This document shows positions 45,420 to 54,182 of a DNA stretch of 64,000 nucleotides, piece by piece; positions within the stretch are counted from its first letter, which is position 1, and the number at the start of each line of letters is the position of its first letter. A program made the translations under genes and the position numbers. Where the stretch lies: positions 638,371-702,370 of the forward strand of contig JANQPF010000005.1 in NCBI GenBank assembly GCA_028285415.1. The letters are read 5' to 3'. Under the pieces are notes generated by a model that was given only the letters and a program-made list of their open reading frames with translations, was not told where the DNA came from and made no database searches. Origin of the DNA: Pseudomonadales bacterium (GTDB lineage Bacteria > Pseudomonadota > Gammaproteobacteria > Pseudomonadales > Azotimanducaceae).

Positions 45420-45462
45420 ACAGCCGTTCCGGGCCGACAGCAGGCTTAGCATTGACGGATCA
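45417..45462 (+). repeat. Degenerate copy of the palindromic repeat after the OMPDC-like gene
   Basis: Begins at the TGA of the decarboxylase gene and matches the 58121 copy over CCGTTCC.GG.CGA.AGCAG and TAGC. Right half not recognisable, so it is truncated or diverged. Confidence 0.45.
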
Positions 45463-45564
45463 CCTCCCTACAAAAACCTCTTCTGGGTAACGAACTGGTG
45501 ACCTCATGACCCAATCACGCGAGAACAGGCTGTGCTGGCAAATGTGAGATCGAGTAGGAGCACG

Positions 45565-47229
45565 ATGCTTCCAGAAATCAAAAAACACCGAAGAACAAAC
45601 TCTTCTAGACGCTTGAGGCATACATCTATCGTGCAGGTTCTGGCAGGTTCGGTGCTCGTGGCAATGTCGGCTTGCGCATCCCCGCCCGTGGAAAAACCAA
45701 GTCCGGGCAGCGGCGATGTGAATGATGCAATTCGTTATGGGCGCGCATTCATCCAGGAGCTTATGGAAAAAGACGATGTTCCCGGTGTCAGTGTCGTCTT
45801 TGTTAATGATCGGAAGGTTTTGTGGGCAGAAGGGTTTGGATGGGCTTCGCAAGAGGACGCAACGAAAATGACTGCCCAAACGCCCATGAAGCTGGCTTCC
45901 GTTACGAAAGTACTAACCGCCGTAGCGATCATGCAGTTGGTGGAGCGCGGCATCGTTTCCCTGGATGCGCCGATCTCCAAATATCTACCTGAATTTTCTA
46001 TCCAGTCGCGATTTGACACGACTTCCATCACCATCCGGCAAATATTGTCGCATCACTCTGGGTTACCTCACGATCGGATGCAGGGATTCAAGTTGTACAC
46101 CGGCGAGGATGCCGCGCCTGACGATCTTATCGAACAGTTCCGAAACCTTCCCAAAGACGCTCGCTCGTTGCACTTAACCTCCGCGCCGGGTCAGGTTCAT
46201 AGTTACTCAAACCTTGGTTTTGCGTTATTGGGTTCCGTGATTGAGCGCACTACTGAAACGGCATACTGGGATTACCTGGAAAAGCATCTGTTTCAGCCAC
46301 TGGGCATGTCTAGCTCAGCGATCGTATATCCCAACCACGAATCTGGCATCAAGCACGCCAATGGTTTCACCCCGGAGGGTGAGATCAACCATCGCTACAT
46401 CAGGGATATTTCATCAGGTGGACTTGCTAGTTCGGCGGAAGATATGGGGAAAGTTCTACTGTTGCTGCAGGGTAAGTTTCCTGAGGTGCTGTCGCCACAA
46501 TCGGCGTTCGAAATGCGAAAAGTCCAGAACGAATCTGCCGAATTTGACGGCGACTTGCGATTTGGCTTGGCTCTGTTTTTGTCTCCCGATCATGTGAGGC
46601 CCAAGTCCCTGGGGCATACGGGCGACGATTTCCCTTACCATGCCGCTCTGCAAGTCCTTCCTGACGAAGGGTTCGGGGTTGTCGTGATGACCAACTCAAC
46701 CACCGGTCAGTCTTTAGTTCGAGAGGCCGCGTCGCAGATATTGGACGTTGCCTACCACGCTACCAGCAGGGCCCATGTGTCCAGGCAAGATGACCCTGAA
46801 CTCACGAACGCAACCGTCACGCTTACAGAAGCTCAGGCTCAATCATATACAGGCCAGTACTATGCATTCCCGGACCTCGGTATCGTTGAGGTTGTTGCAA
46901 ATGGGACAGATCTCGTTGTCGACTTTCATCAGACCAGGTTGGCAGACGCGAAGCTCATACCGAAGGGCAATCACCTCTTTGACATCAGACTTCGCCTATT
47001 TGGGTTTGTCCCATTACCAACGGATCTGGTTCTGAGCGGCCCTAAGCTCCAACTCCAATTTGAAACGATCAACGACACTCAGCACGCATGGATCACCACG
47101 GACGGTATGAGAGGTAGTATTCCAATCGCCGTGCCTGTCAAGCCAAAGCCTGTTCCTGATTCCTGGATGCAACGAATTGGCAGATACGAAGTCATGGACA
47201 CGGAGTCAAACGCTGGTAAGCGCCGCTGA
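45565..47229 (+). CDS. Beta-lactamase-fold serine hydrolase, lipoprotein-like, C-terminally frameshifted
   Basis: 554 aa from ATG 45565 with AGGAG upstream. Lipobox-like M-S-A-C with Cys37, serine-lysine motif S-V-T-K (Ser112, Lys115), tyrosine motif Y-S-N (Tyr214), and H-T-G late. Family: class C beta-lactamase/esterase EstB-like. The last residues I-G-R-Y-E-V open a typical C-terminal domain, but the frame stops 14 codons later while the next frame continues the domain. See the adjacent fragment. Confidence 0.85.
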   Translation: MLPEIKKHRRTNSSRRLRHTSIVQVLAGSVLVAMSACASPPVEKPSPGSGDVNDAIRYGRAFIQELMEKDDVPGVSVVFVNDRKVLWAEGFGWASQEDATKMTAQTPMKLASVTKVLTAVAIMQLVERGIVSLDAPISKYLPEFSIQSRFDTTSITIRQILSHHSGLPHDRMQGFKLYTGEDAAPDDLIEQFRNLPKDARSLHLTSAPGQVHSYSNLGFALLGSVIERTTETAYWDYLEKHLFQPLGMSSSAIVYPNHESGIKHANGFTPEGEINHRYIRDISSGGLASSAEDMGKVLLLLQGKFPEVLSPQSAFEMRKVQNESAEFDGDLRFGLALFLSPDHVRPKSLGHTGDDFPYHAALQVLPDEGFGVVVMTNSTTGQSLVREAASQILDVAYHATSRAHVSRQDDPELTNATVTLTEAQAQSYTGQYYAFPDLGIVEVVANGTDLVVDFHQTRLADAKLIPKGNHLFDIRLRLFGFVPLPTDLVLSGPKLQLQFETINDTQHAWITTDGMRGSIPIAVPVKPKPVPDSWMQRIGRYEVMDTESNAGKRR

Positions 47230-47434
47230 GCTTTCATTCGATAAGCGGAGCGGTTTTCTTATGATTCGATTCGAAAACGACATCTTGTATCCCAGAGACG
47301 TTCCACTGCGTATCCTTTCAAACAACCTGGCATCAGCGGAAGGACGCGGTAGGTTCGCTGGAGAAGTCATCGAAGTGTTGGATAGTGGTTCTCTCCTTTT
47401 TTCCGGAGTTCATCTGGATCGAATCGCTGATTAG
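47177..47434 (+). pseudogene. Frame-shifted C-terminal domain of the preceding serine hydrolase
   Basis: In the +1 frame the sequence continues as S-A-A-E-L-S-F-D-K-R-S-G-F-L-M-I-R-F, then L-P-L-R-I-L, G-R-G-R-F-A-G-E-V-I-E-V and S-L-L-F-S-G-V, which resembles the last 60 residues of such hydrolases. The apparent shift lies between about 47195 and 47230. A separate 85-aa gene from TTG 47177 is a weaker reading, since no ribosome site precedes it. Confidence 0.7.
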
Positions 47435-47496
47435 CAGAATTATTTCTATTCGATTGCTCCGATGAAACGATGACTCTGGTGATGCCGGCCGGCCGT

Positions 47497-48264
47497 TTAT
47501 GGAAGGCGTATCCCCTGGCCCTTGATAGCAGCGAGGTTTTCCCTGAAGTCTTGTTCGATTAACGCGACCTTTTTTCGTAGGTCATCCGGGTCGACATACT
47601 TCATATACTCGTGAATGGACGTTTGATCTTTTCGCGGGAAATCCCTCTCGAGATAGCGGAGTTCAAAGTCGTAGCGATAAGGGCGGTAACGAATACCCAT
47701 CAATTCGACCAATTTGCGCAACAACCCGTGGTAGTAGAAAGCGAACGCTTCTGCGTAGTGTTGGCGATCCAGGGGTTTGAGCACTTGCAGAATGTAAACA
47801 GGAAGTGCGTCCTCGAGTTCCTTGACTCTGTTTTCCAACCGCGCTTGCCATTCGACCTTGTTTACGGGGTGAGGTTTTATCAGTCCCTTGTCGTCGAAGA
47901 ACACGACTGGCTTGCCATGTCTTTCGACCACCATACGTTCCTTCAGAGTCTCGCGAGCGTCTTCCGACAATACTCCGATGTCCGCAATGAAGTGTTTCGG
48001 CGCCCCCTCGTGAAAATAGATGCGATGTCTCAGCGCCGGACCTGCGGGCTCTACGTAGCGATGGGTAATCGGCGGCATAACCGATTCCATCAGGCTAAAA
48101 GCTTCATCAGTCTCGCAGGCGCATAGCACATGAAGGTCGAGGTCTGAATACTCATCGGTCGATCCCGTCGCCGCGGAACCGCTTTCCCACAGCGCTACGA
48201 TCTTGGGGTTATCTCGGAGCGCCTCGACTTGTTTCTGAATGTAGCGCTCGCGATAGCTGCTCAA
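47497..48264 (-). CDS. Nucleotidyltransferase-domain protein (ANT/LinB-like)
   Basis: 255 aa, TTG start at 48264 with strong AGGGAGG seven bases upstream. Pol-beta nucleotidyltransferase motif G-S-A-A-T-G-S-T-D-E-Y-S-D-L-D-L-H-V near 30-46, the layout of ANT(6)-like aminoglycoside and lincosamide nucleotidyltransferases. C-terminal helical bundle 150-255. Antibiotic substrate possible but unproven. Divergent from luxR. Confidence 0.75.
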   Translation of the reverse strand: MSSYRERYIQKQVEALRDNPKIVALWESGSAATGSTDEYSDLDLHVLCACETDEAFSLMESVMPPITHRYVEPAGPALRHRIYFHEGAPKHFIADIGVLSEDARETLKERMVVERHGKPVVFFDDKGLIKPHPVNKVEWQARLENRVKELEDALPVYILQVLKPLDRQHYAEAFAFYYHGLLRKLVELMGIRYRPYRYDFELRYLERDFPRKDQTSIHEYMKYVDPDDLRKKVALIEQDFRENLAAIKGQGIRLP

Positions 48265-48416
48265 ACGAGCCTCCCTGGCGCTCTGATCTTAGAAGCCATT
48301 GTGCCACCTCCGATTATTTCTGCCTTCGGCGAGAAAAAGAACAACACCGATCATATTGAGACGAGCTCTTTCTCCTGGCAATTGTCCCTGCATCAGGATG
48401 TCGCTCACTTTTTTCA

Positions 48417-48436
48417 CCTATTGACGAATCAATAGG
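48417..48436. promoter_or_regulatory. 20-bp palindrome upstream of luxR (lux-box-like)
   Basis: CCTATTG-N6-CAATAGG, 22 bases before the luxR ATG. Its left arm contains TTGACG (48421-48426), a possible -35, so binding here would block transcription. Outer bases CCTrT/AyAGG resemble the second palindrome after the gene and the lux box. Candidate autoregulatory operator. Confidence 0.5.
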
Positions 48437-48458
48437 CTTAGACATAGCGTTCACTCCA

Positions 48459-49184
48459 ATGGAATCACGACTTTTGCAAAGCTTGTCCAAAGCGCAATTG
48501 TTGAGGCTTCTGGAAATTCAGGAGTCGATATTGCGTGACTCTGTTCTAACCGCGGAACGACTATTTGAATCTTGCGGACATGTTATCCCGTTTGAAAAAG
48601 CGCTCCTGTCGTCTGGAGATGATACGAGTCGCCGACTTCAAAACTACAATATGTCGCAAAGGTGGCTTGATACCTATCAATCAAAAGGTCTGCGCAAGGT
48701 GGATCCTATTGTTCGTGAGGTCTCTCAAGGATCTAACATTTTTCTTTGGACCCGCTTGCATGCCAAGTACGATCGCGATCCGCATGTCAGCGCGTTCTTC
48801 GAGGAGGCTCGACTATTTGGTCTATCTTTCGGAGTGTCCTATGCCTACTCAAATAGCGACAAGCTGGACTTATTCACTTTTGCGGGATCTGGTAACGATT
48901 TCACCGCTCAGCACGTGGATGTACTTTCGTTTTTAACACCCCATTTGAAGCTCTGGCTGGATTCTCGCGACAGCCAGAGACCCGAGGTTGATCTCACCAG
49001 ACGAGAAGTTGAAGTGCTCAAGTGGTCTCACGATGGGGCGACTGCGTCGGCGATGGCGACGAAAATGTGTTGCACGGAGCGTACGATTAACTTCCACCTC
49101 GGAAACATCTATCGCAAACTCGGAGTAAATAACCGCACGGCTGCAGTTGCGGTAGCACTCAAGAGCAAAATTATTTCTTATTAG
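48459..49184 (+). CDS. LuxR-type acyl-homoserine-lactone receptor/regulator, no LuxI seen
   Basis: 241 aa. Autoinducer-binding domain with Trp69, Tyr73, Asp82, Pro83, Trp97 and Gly125, at exactly the spacing of TraR/LuxR consensus W57, Y61, D70, P71, W85, G113. C-terminal HTH_LuxR 175-235 with Glu183, Leu187 and Gly193 (consensus E178, L182, G188). All nine canonical residues are present, so signal binding is likely. No autoinducer synthase in this window, hence a LuxR solo here. It lies between two palindromes and upstream of a hydrolase pair on the same strand. Confidence 0.9.
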   Translation: MESRLLQSLSKAQLLRLLEIQESILRDSVLTAERLFESCGHVIPFEKALLSSGDDTSRRLQNYNMSQRWLDTYQSKGLRKVDPIVREVSQGSNIFLWTRLHAKYDRDPHVSAFFEEARLFGLSFGVSYAYSNSDKLDLFTFAGSGNDFTAQHVDVLSFLTPHLKLWLDSRDSQRPEVDLTRREVEVLKWSHDGATASAMATKMCCTERTINFHLGNIYRKLGVNNRTAAVAVALKSKIISY

Positions 49185-49202
49185 CCTGTCAGACCTGACA
49201 GG
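49185..49202. promoter_or_regulatory. Perfect 18-bp lux-box-like palindrome
   Basis: CCTGTCAG-AC-CTGACAGG directly after the luxR stop and 37 bases before the serine hydrolase ATG. Over a 20-base frame it matches the Vibrio fischeri lux box at 14 positions, including CCTGT and ACAGGT. The 2-base centre is too short for an RNA hairpin loop and no T run follows, favouring an operator over a terminator. Confidence 0.6.
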
Positions 49203-49238
49203 TCCCTGATTCGCAGGTGCTTGGTAACATCAGTAACC

Positions 49239-51179
49239 ATGCCTTGTTGGATCACGCAATATCTGAAGTATCTGGCATACCTATGTTCTGTCGTCGTGGC
49301 GCCGTTTGGCCATAGTTCTGAGCCTGGGTTGCTTGATGTCTTCGACCCCAAACCTCACGTGGATGCGTACGTATCCAAGGCACAGGCAGAATACGTCATT
49401 CCGGGAGTTGTAGTCTCGATTGTCTTTCGAGGAGAACTGGTCGTCTGTGAAGGGTATGGATACTCGAACGTTCGGACCCAAAGCCGAGTCAATCCAAAAA
49501 CAACTCAGTTTCAGATTGGATCTATTGGCAAAACCATGACGGCCATCGCCGTGATGCAACAAATAGAGTCCGGTCGACTCGAGCTCGATCGCGATGTGAA
49601 TCAATACCTTCCGTTCGAAATACCAAACACCATTGAAGAGCCCCTGACACTGCGAGCGATTTTGAGTCACCGAACTGGGTTTGAAGATTCACCATTTAAG
49701 GGGTTCATGTACAGGGACGCTACCAAGGTACCCGACATGGAAGCTTATCTTGCTAGTCACATCCCGAGGCGCGTGTTTCCACCAGGAGAAGTTTCAACCT
49801 ATTCGAATTATGGCGTCGCGTTGGCAGGCTATATGGTTCAGCGTGTGACCGGCGTTCCGTTTGCGGAATATGCAGAAAACAGAATTTTTCATCCTCTGGG
49901 TATGCGCTCGACAACCTATCGCGAACCGCTGGAGAACGGCGGACCGATGGATCTCGTTCCAGGTCCCGATACCGATATTGCAGTAGGTCATCACAAAGGA
50001 GCTAACGACAAACCATTTGCTGAGCCGTACATCTTCCTATCACACATTGCGCCAGTGGGTTCGGTTATAAGTACAGGTGAGGATATGGCGCGTTACATGA
50101 TGGCGTTGCTGCAGGGTTATGAACTAGACGGACATAGTCTTCTCTCGCCTGAGTCTGCAATCACCGAGCGACTTTACAGAGACCGGCTGGGCGCTACCGA
50201 CATTGCGCACTTAATGTTTGATGGCCGCTATGGCGGCCATAAAATTCGCACGCATTCCGGTGGATCTACAAACATTAAATCTAACATGGCGCTGTATCCC
50301 GAACTCGATCTTGGCGTGTTCGTATGGGTAAACGCAGATGATGGAGGCTCTTTAACCGCAGATACGCTTCATAAAAGCATTGTAGACACGTTCTTCATTA
50401 ACCAATCGAAACAAACCTCTCACCTGGAACCAAGCCTCGATACATCGCTGGAGCGATACACTGGCAGATACCAAACGACGAATCGATCTTATTCTCGAGT
50501 CGACAAACTGGCGCAGGCAGGCGAAGGGATCGTTGAATTAGACTCCGACGGAAGGTTGCGAGTCACCAGGAATGGAACAACCGGCGTCTTCGTTGAAATT
50601 GAGGACGGCGTTCTGCAACGTGTTGCGGGTGAACTCCTGGATGGGGTGAAGTTGCCGATTGAGCGATTGTATGCAGAGACTGATGCGAGAGGCGAAGTTG
50701 TTTCGCTCTCTATCCCGGTTGCGGATATCCATAAGATTTCGTTTTTCGAATCAAGAGGATTTTTGGTTTACACATCGCTCGCTGCGTTCGTTGTTGCTAT
50801 GTCTAATCTAGGACTGTGGTTCTGGCGACGAAGATCTCAGGTTTGTTTGAGCCGATTGAACAAGGCCGCGGTCAGATTGAGCTATGCGTTGTCAGTTGCC
50901 GTACTCGTAGCCGTCGGATTGTTAGCGAGGCTGCTCGTCGAATCGATCACACCCACAGATCTCATCGTAAACTGGCCGGGCCGGTTTGAGCCCGTTCTAT
51001 ACGCGACCACACTGATAGCCGCTATCGGGGTTGTCTGCATACCGCTACTGGTGTGGCAGGTTATTACGTCCAGGCAACTCGCTTTTTCCATTCGCATGCA
51101 TGATGCGCTCTTTTGTGTCGTTTTCGTCGTAACAATCTGGGCCCTGAATCTCTGGCACCTCATCGGACTGAACTACTAG
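49239..51179 (+). CDS. Beta-lactamase-fold serine hydrolase with C-terminal membrane helices
   Basis: 646 aa from ATG 49239. Signal peptide or anchor 1-27; S-I-G-K (Ser95, Lys98), Y-S-N (Tyr188) and H-S-G motifs of the class C beta-lactamase/PBP fold; an immunoglobulin-like linker, then three to four membrane helices after about 500. Long PBP4*-like membrane hydrolases look like this. First gene after the lux-box-like site. The TTG at 49221 is not favoured. Confidence 0.88.
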   Translation: MPCWITQYLKYLAYLCSVVVAPFGHSSEPGLLDVFDPKPHVDAYVSKAQAEYVIPGVVVSIVFRGELVVCEGYGYSNVRTQSRVNPKTTQFQIGSIGKTMTAIAVMQQIESGRLELDRDVNQYLPFEIPNTIEEPLTLRAILSHRTGFEDSPFKGFMYRDATKVPDMEAYLASHIPRRVFPPGEVSTYSNYGVALAGYMVQRVTGVPFAEYAENRIFHPLGMRSTTYREPLENGGPMDLVPGPDTDIAVGHHKGANDKPFAEPYIFLSHIAPVGSVISTGEDMARYMMALLQGYELDGHSLLSPESAITERLYRDRLGATDIAHLMFDGRYGGHKIRTHSGGSTNIKSNMALYPELDLGVFVWVNADDGGSLTADTLHKSIVDTFFINQSKQTSHLEPSLDTSLERYTGRYQTTNRSYSRVDKLAQAGEGIVELDSDGRLRVTRNGTTGVFVEIEDGVLQRVAGELLDGVKLPIERLYAETDARGEVVSLSIPVADIHKISFFESRGFLVYTSLAAFVVAMSNLGLWFWRRRSQVCLSRLNKAAVRLSYALSVAVLVAVGLLARLLVESITPTDLIVNWPGRFEPVLYATTLIAAIGVVCIPLLVWQVITSRQLAFSIRMHDALFCVVFVVTIWALNLWHLIGLNY

Positions 51180-51190
51180 TTGGAGGGACT

Positions 51191-52072
51191 GTGCCGATAG
51201 CAACTACCAGATCAGTGTCGCTTGCATATGAAGTCTTCGGCAGTAAAGAAGCGCCGGCAATTTTTCTAGTTATGGGTGCAATGAATCCTGGACTGTTCTG
51301 GCCGGAATCATTTTGCGACGCGCTCGCAACGGCCGGCTTTCAGGTCATCAGGTACGATCAGCGCGATACCGGCAGTTCCACCAAAGTCGACTACACCACA
51401 ACGCCATACAGCCTGGCCGATCTTGCGAATGATCTAATAGAGTTAGCAGATGCCCTACGTATCCGGTCTTTTCATCTCGTCGGTTTGTCGTTGGGCGGAG
51501 CCGTTGCCCAAATTGTTGCATCGCAGAGTGGAGAACGTTGCCTCTCCCTCACTCTCATCAGCTCAACGGTGGACTCGCGTCCTTACAACGCTGCGATGGC
51601 TGGCACAAATCAAGATGTAGGACCTCTCAGCCCACCAGATAAATCCCTTGTGGAATATGCGGAAGTGATGAGGGAATCTGCGCCCACGTCCGAAGCAGAG
51701 ATTTTGGAATCAATTGTTGAGGGATGGCGCCTATTTTACGGCGATAACGGATTCCCAGGGGAAGATGTGAGGCGGCGCGTAGAACGAGCTCGTGCCCTGG
51801 AACAAGGTTCGACAAGCTCACTAAATCATGCATTGGCCGCATTGGTTGAAGAAACCCGTGAGGCGTACGTAGAAGAAATAACGTGTCCAACGCTCATACT
51901 TCATGGTACCGAGGACAAAGCGTTTGGGGTCGACCATGCGAAGTACAGTCAAACTGTGATCAAAAACTCAAAGCTAATGCTTCTAGAAGGAGTCGGACAC
52001 ATGCCTGATGAACGAGAATTTATCGTTGTCTCGCAGCAAATCCTTCGCGAAATAGGAAAGTGCGCCGGGTAG
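51191..52072 (+). CDS. Alpha/beta hydrolase (TAP-like)
   Basis: 293 aa from GTG 51191, with GGAGGG at ideal spacing; 11 bases after the preceding stop. Nucleophile elbow G-L-S-L-G-G, Y-D-Q-R-D-T-G-S-S, acid in H-G-T-E-D-K-A-F and His in G-V-G-H-M-P. Likely cotranscribed with the membrane serine hydrolase. Some alpha/beta hydrolases cleave AHL signals, so a link to the LuxR gene is possible, but nothing in the sequence proves it. Confidence 0.88.
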   Translation: MPIATTRSVSLAYEVFGSKEAPAIFLVMGAMNPGLFWPESFCDALATAGFQVIRYDQRDTGSSTKVDYTTTPYSLADLANDLIELADALRIRSFHLVGLSLGGAVAQIVASQSGERCLSLTLISSTVDSRPYNAAMAGTNQDVGPLSPPDKSLVEYAEVMRESAPTSEAEILESIVEGWRLFYGDNGFPGEDVRRRVERARALEQGSTSSLNHALAALVEETREAYVEEITCPTLILHGTEDKAFGVDHAKYSQTVIKNSKLMLLEGVGHMPDEREFIVVSQQILREIGKCAG

Positions 52073-52074
52073 CT

Positions 52075-52137
52075 CCGAATTATTGCAACGCGAGTTGTCA
52101 ATTGTTCGAATCGACTCATGTATTCACAATAATTCGG
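52075..52137. repeat. 63-bp element with perfect 11-bp inverted ends
   Basis: CCGAATTATTG at 52075-52085 and exact complement CAATAATTCGG at 52127-52137, with internal partial symmetry (GAGT..ACTC). It starts 3 bases after the hydrolase stop. It is followed by a hairpin (GCTGC...ACCGC/GCGGT...GCAGC) at about 52141-52178. Could be a bidirectional terminator, as the next gene converges, or a small palindromic mobile element. Confidence 0.6.
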
Positions 52138-52253
52138 GCGGCTGCTTTTGACCGCTTCCGGCCTCGCGCGGTGCAGCAAGGGCAATCTAGCTTAGAATCT
52201 TTGCGTCGCCAGTGACTAGAGCAATATCGACCCCCAAGCGGACATTCGTAAAC

Positions 52254-53009
52254 CTATTCATCAGCCCAGCGCGCGGCCGCGCCCTGGAACATGCTGAATA
52301 TGTTTACGAGACTATGTGAAACCACTGCGGGCACCAGAGAACGTGTGTATCGAGTGACATAGATAGTTGGTAACAAGCCTATCGTACGAATCACTATCAT
52401 CCACGGAGAGTGAAAGTGGTGGACTGCGAAAAGGAAGCTGTGGACGACGGGGCCAGCTGCACCAAACGCAAGTGGCATTCGCGGGAGAAGATACCCCCGA
52501 TAGTAAAGTTCCTCAGATATGGGCGTTGCTATCCCTGTAAAGAGTACGTTGAGCGCAAACGTAATGGCGATGACAGAAGTTGAAAATTCTCCGTCGTATC
52601 CCTCATCAGTCGGCGGCATCCAGTCGAATAACGTTTGCAACCACTCAGTCAGCGGTCCTAGCAGCAAGAAAATAGGCCCCGTGGCCAGAAGTATGACCAG
52701 TGTCCATCCAAGCTGCTTTCGGATTGCGAGGGTCGCTCGATATATGACAACACCCTTCAGAGAAAACCCTTTGTTACCGCGACGCCTGGCAACGAAGAAC
52801 AGAATTCCAAACATTATCGGGTAAAACACAAAGACATTTACCAAAACGGCCCAGGAAACGATGCTGGGTAAACCAGCAGAAACCACAGAGCCGATAATGG
52901 CGACATGAGACAGCGTCATGGCTGCGCCCGGAACCAGGTGGAGAAAAACCGACATAGCCACTGAGTGCGGTACTGGCTGATTGTTCTCGTTTTCTATATC
53001 TTCCAGCAT
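52254..53009 (-). CDS. CPBP-family intramembrane glutamic endopeptidase
   Basis: 251 aa, eight helices. Motif 1 E-E-L-Y-Y-R (Glu166, Glu167, Arg171), motif 2 F-A-V-H-H (His198), as in Rce1/ABI-type peptidases that cut prenylated or small peptides. Divergent from MarR with 51 bases between, so MarR may regulate it. Confidence 0.85.
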   Translation of the reverse strand: MLEDIENENNQPVPHSVAMSVFLHLVPGAAMTLSHVAIIGSVVSAGLPSIVSWAVLVNVFVFYPIMFGILFFVARRRGNKGFSLKGVVIYRATLAIRKQLGWTLVILLATGPIFLLLGPLTEWLQTLFDWMPPTDEGYDGEFSTSVIAITFALNVLFTGIATPISEELYYRGYLLPRMPLAFGAAGPVVHSFLFAVHHFHSPWMIVIRTIGLLPTIYVTRYTRSLVPAVVSHSLVNIFSMFQGAAARWADE

Positions 53010-53030
53010 TGTCTATGAATCAAGTTTGAA

Positions 53031-53047
53031 ACTTAAGTAAGTTAAGT
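53031..53047. promoter_or_regulatory. Candidate MarR operator
   Basis: ACTTAA-N5-TTAAGT inverted repeat in the 51-base gap between the CPBP peptidase and marR, with an inner 8-bp palindrome ACTTAAGT. Typical of MarR-family sites; judged by position and symmetry only. Confidence 0.45.
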
Positions 53048-53060
53048 AAATAAATGTCTT

Positions 53061-53543
53061 ATGTCAATACCGGAAAATCTAAAATCTGATCTGTTGTTGT
53101 GTACGGTGTACCTGCACCGGTTGCTCAGAAACCATGCGCGAAAGGAAATGGGCAGCGGTGCAGAGCTCTCTATCCTCAACAACCTGGAGCACTGGGGCGG
53201 TCCGGATCAGGCGTTGACACAGAAAGAACTGGCAGAGCATGAACAGATTAGCCAGGCCGCGATCAGCCACTTGGTAAAGAAACTCAAACATCAGGGGTTA
53301 ATCAAGAGTAAGAAAAATCCGGAGGACTCGCGCAGCACGCTCGTAAGCTTAACGGCGAAGGGTCGTCGCCACCTTTCAAGTCGAGGCGCTGACATTAAGT
53401 CAGTTTTTGACGAGTTCCTCTCTGTGTTGTCTGACCAAGAACTCAAGCAGGTTGCGGAAGCTCAGGCGATCCTCAGCCGCACACTCAGGCAATCGACGGA
53501 GGTTCAGCGGAAGGTAAGTGGCCGCGAGGCTGATAGTGTCTGA
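53061..53543 (+). CDS. MarR-family transcriptional regulator
   Basis: 160 aa. Winged helix with L-T-Q-K-E-L-A-E-H-E-Q-I-S-Q-A-A-I-S-H-L-V-K-K-L-K-H-Q-G-L-I and the wing D-S-R-S-T-L-V-S-L-T-A-K-G. Dimeric repressor of small-molecule response genes. Likely controls itself and the divergent CPBP gene. Ligand unknown. Confidence 0.9.
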   Translation: MSIPENLKSDLLLCTVYLHRLLRNHARKEMGSGAELSILNNLEHWGGPDQALTQKELAEHEQISQAAISHLVKKLKHQGLIKSKKNPEDSRSTLVSLTAKGRRHLSSRGADIKSVFDEFLSVLSDQELKQVAEAQAILSRTLRQSTEVQRKVSGREADSV

Positions 53544-53602
53544 GCCAAGCTGGCCGGATCCACGACTGGTCGCGCGAACCAGGGGAGCCGTCTTTCAGCA
53601 AC

Positions 53603-54091
53603 TCATGGCGGCGAGTCGAAAAATCTAACGGCGGGGCGACCATTGAACAGCAACTCTTCACGATTCTTGAACGAGAGCTGTTCCAGGATTCTGATTGACG
53701 CAAAGTTTTCGACCGCCCCTCCGGCTTCCATGTTAGTGATCGACAAATCTATCAATCCAAACTCTCTAACACGCTTGGCCGCTTCGAATGCGTAACCTTG
53801 CCGCCAGTGGTCGCGAGCGATCACATAGCTTAGATCGACGAATTGACCCGCAGGCTTAAGCCCACAATATCCCACCAGACCGGCCGACCCCTTCTTTTCT
53901 ATTGCAAAGCGGATCAGTCCTGTCTCCGATTCGATTTCGATGATCTCTTGAAGCTCTCTACTCGATTCTTCTTGCGAGATCGGGCCGCCGAGGTAGCGCA
54001 TAACGTCTGGATCGGCGTGCATCTCTACGAATGCCTTAGCGTCGTCCCGATGAAATGATCGGAGTACCAATCTTTCTGTATATAGCCTCAT
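53603..54091 (-). CDS. RimJ/RimL-type GNAT acetyltransferase
   Basis: 162 aa from ATG 54091. Opening L-Y-T-E-R-L-V-L-R-S-F, R-Q-G-Y-A-F-E-A acetyl-CoA motif (analogue of Q-x-x-G-x-G/A), and late N-x-A-S-I-R-I-L-E-Q-L-S-F, typical of RimJ/RimL. Modifies a protein N-terminus or a small molecule. Downstream of and on the same strand as TetR. Confidence 0.85.
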   Translation of the reverse strand: MRLYTERLVLRSFHRDDAKAFVEMHADPDVMRYLGGPISQEESSRELQEIIEIESETGLIRFAIEKKGSAGLVGYCGLKPAGQFVDLSYVIARDHWRQGYAFEAAKRVREFGLIDLSITNMEAGGAVENFASIRILEQLSFKNREELLFNGRPAVRFFDSPP

Positions 54092-54182
54092 ACGCCAGTC
54101 ATACGATTCCGGGTGATTGATTGTCGTTGACGAAACAGCCGCCAACCTCATTAACGAAGGCTTTCCCGTTTCACCTTTGGCG

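Noticed and set aside
49185..49202. Intrinsic terminator of luxR
   Set aside because: Only a 2-base centre between perfect arms and no T run afterwards; operator is the better reading.
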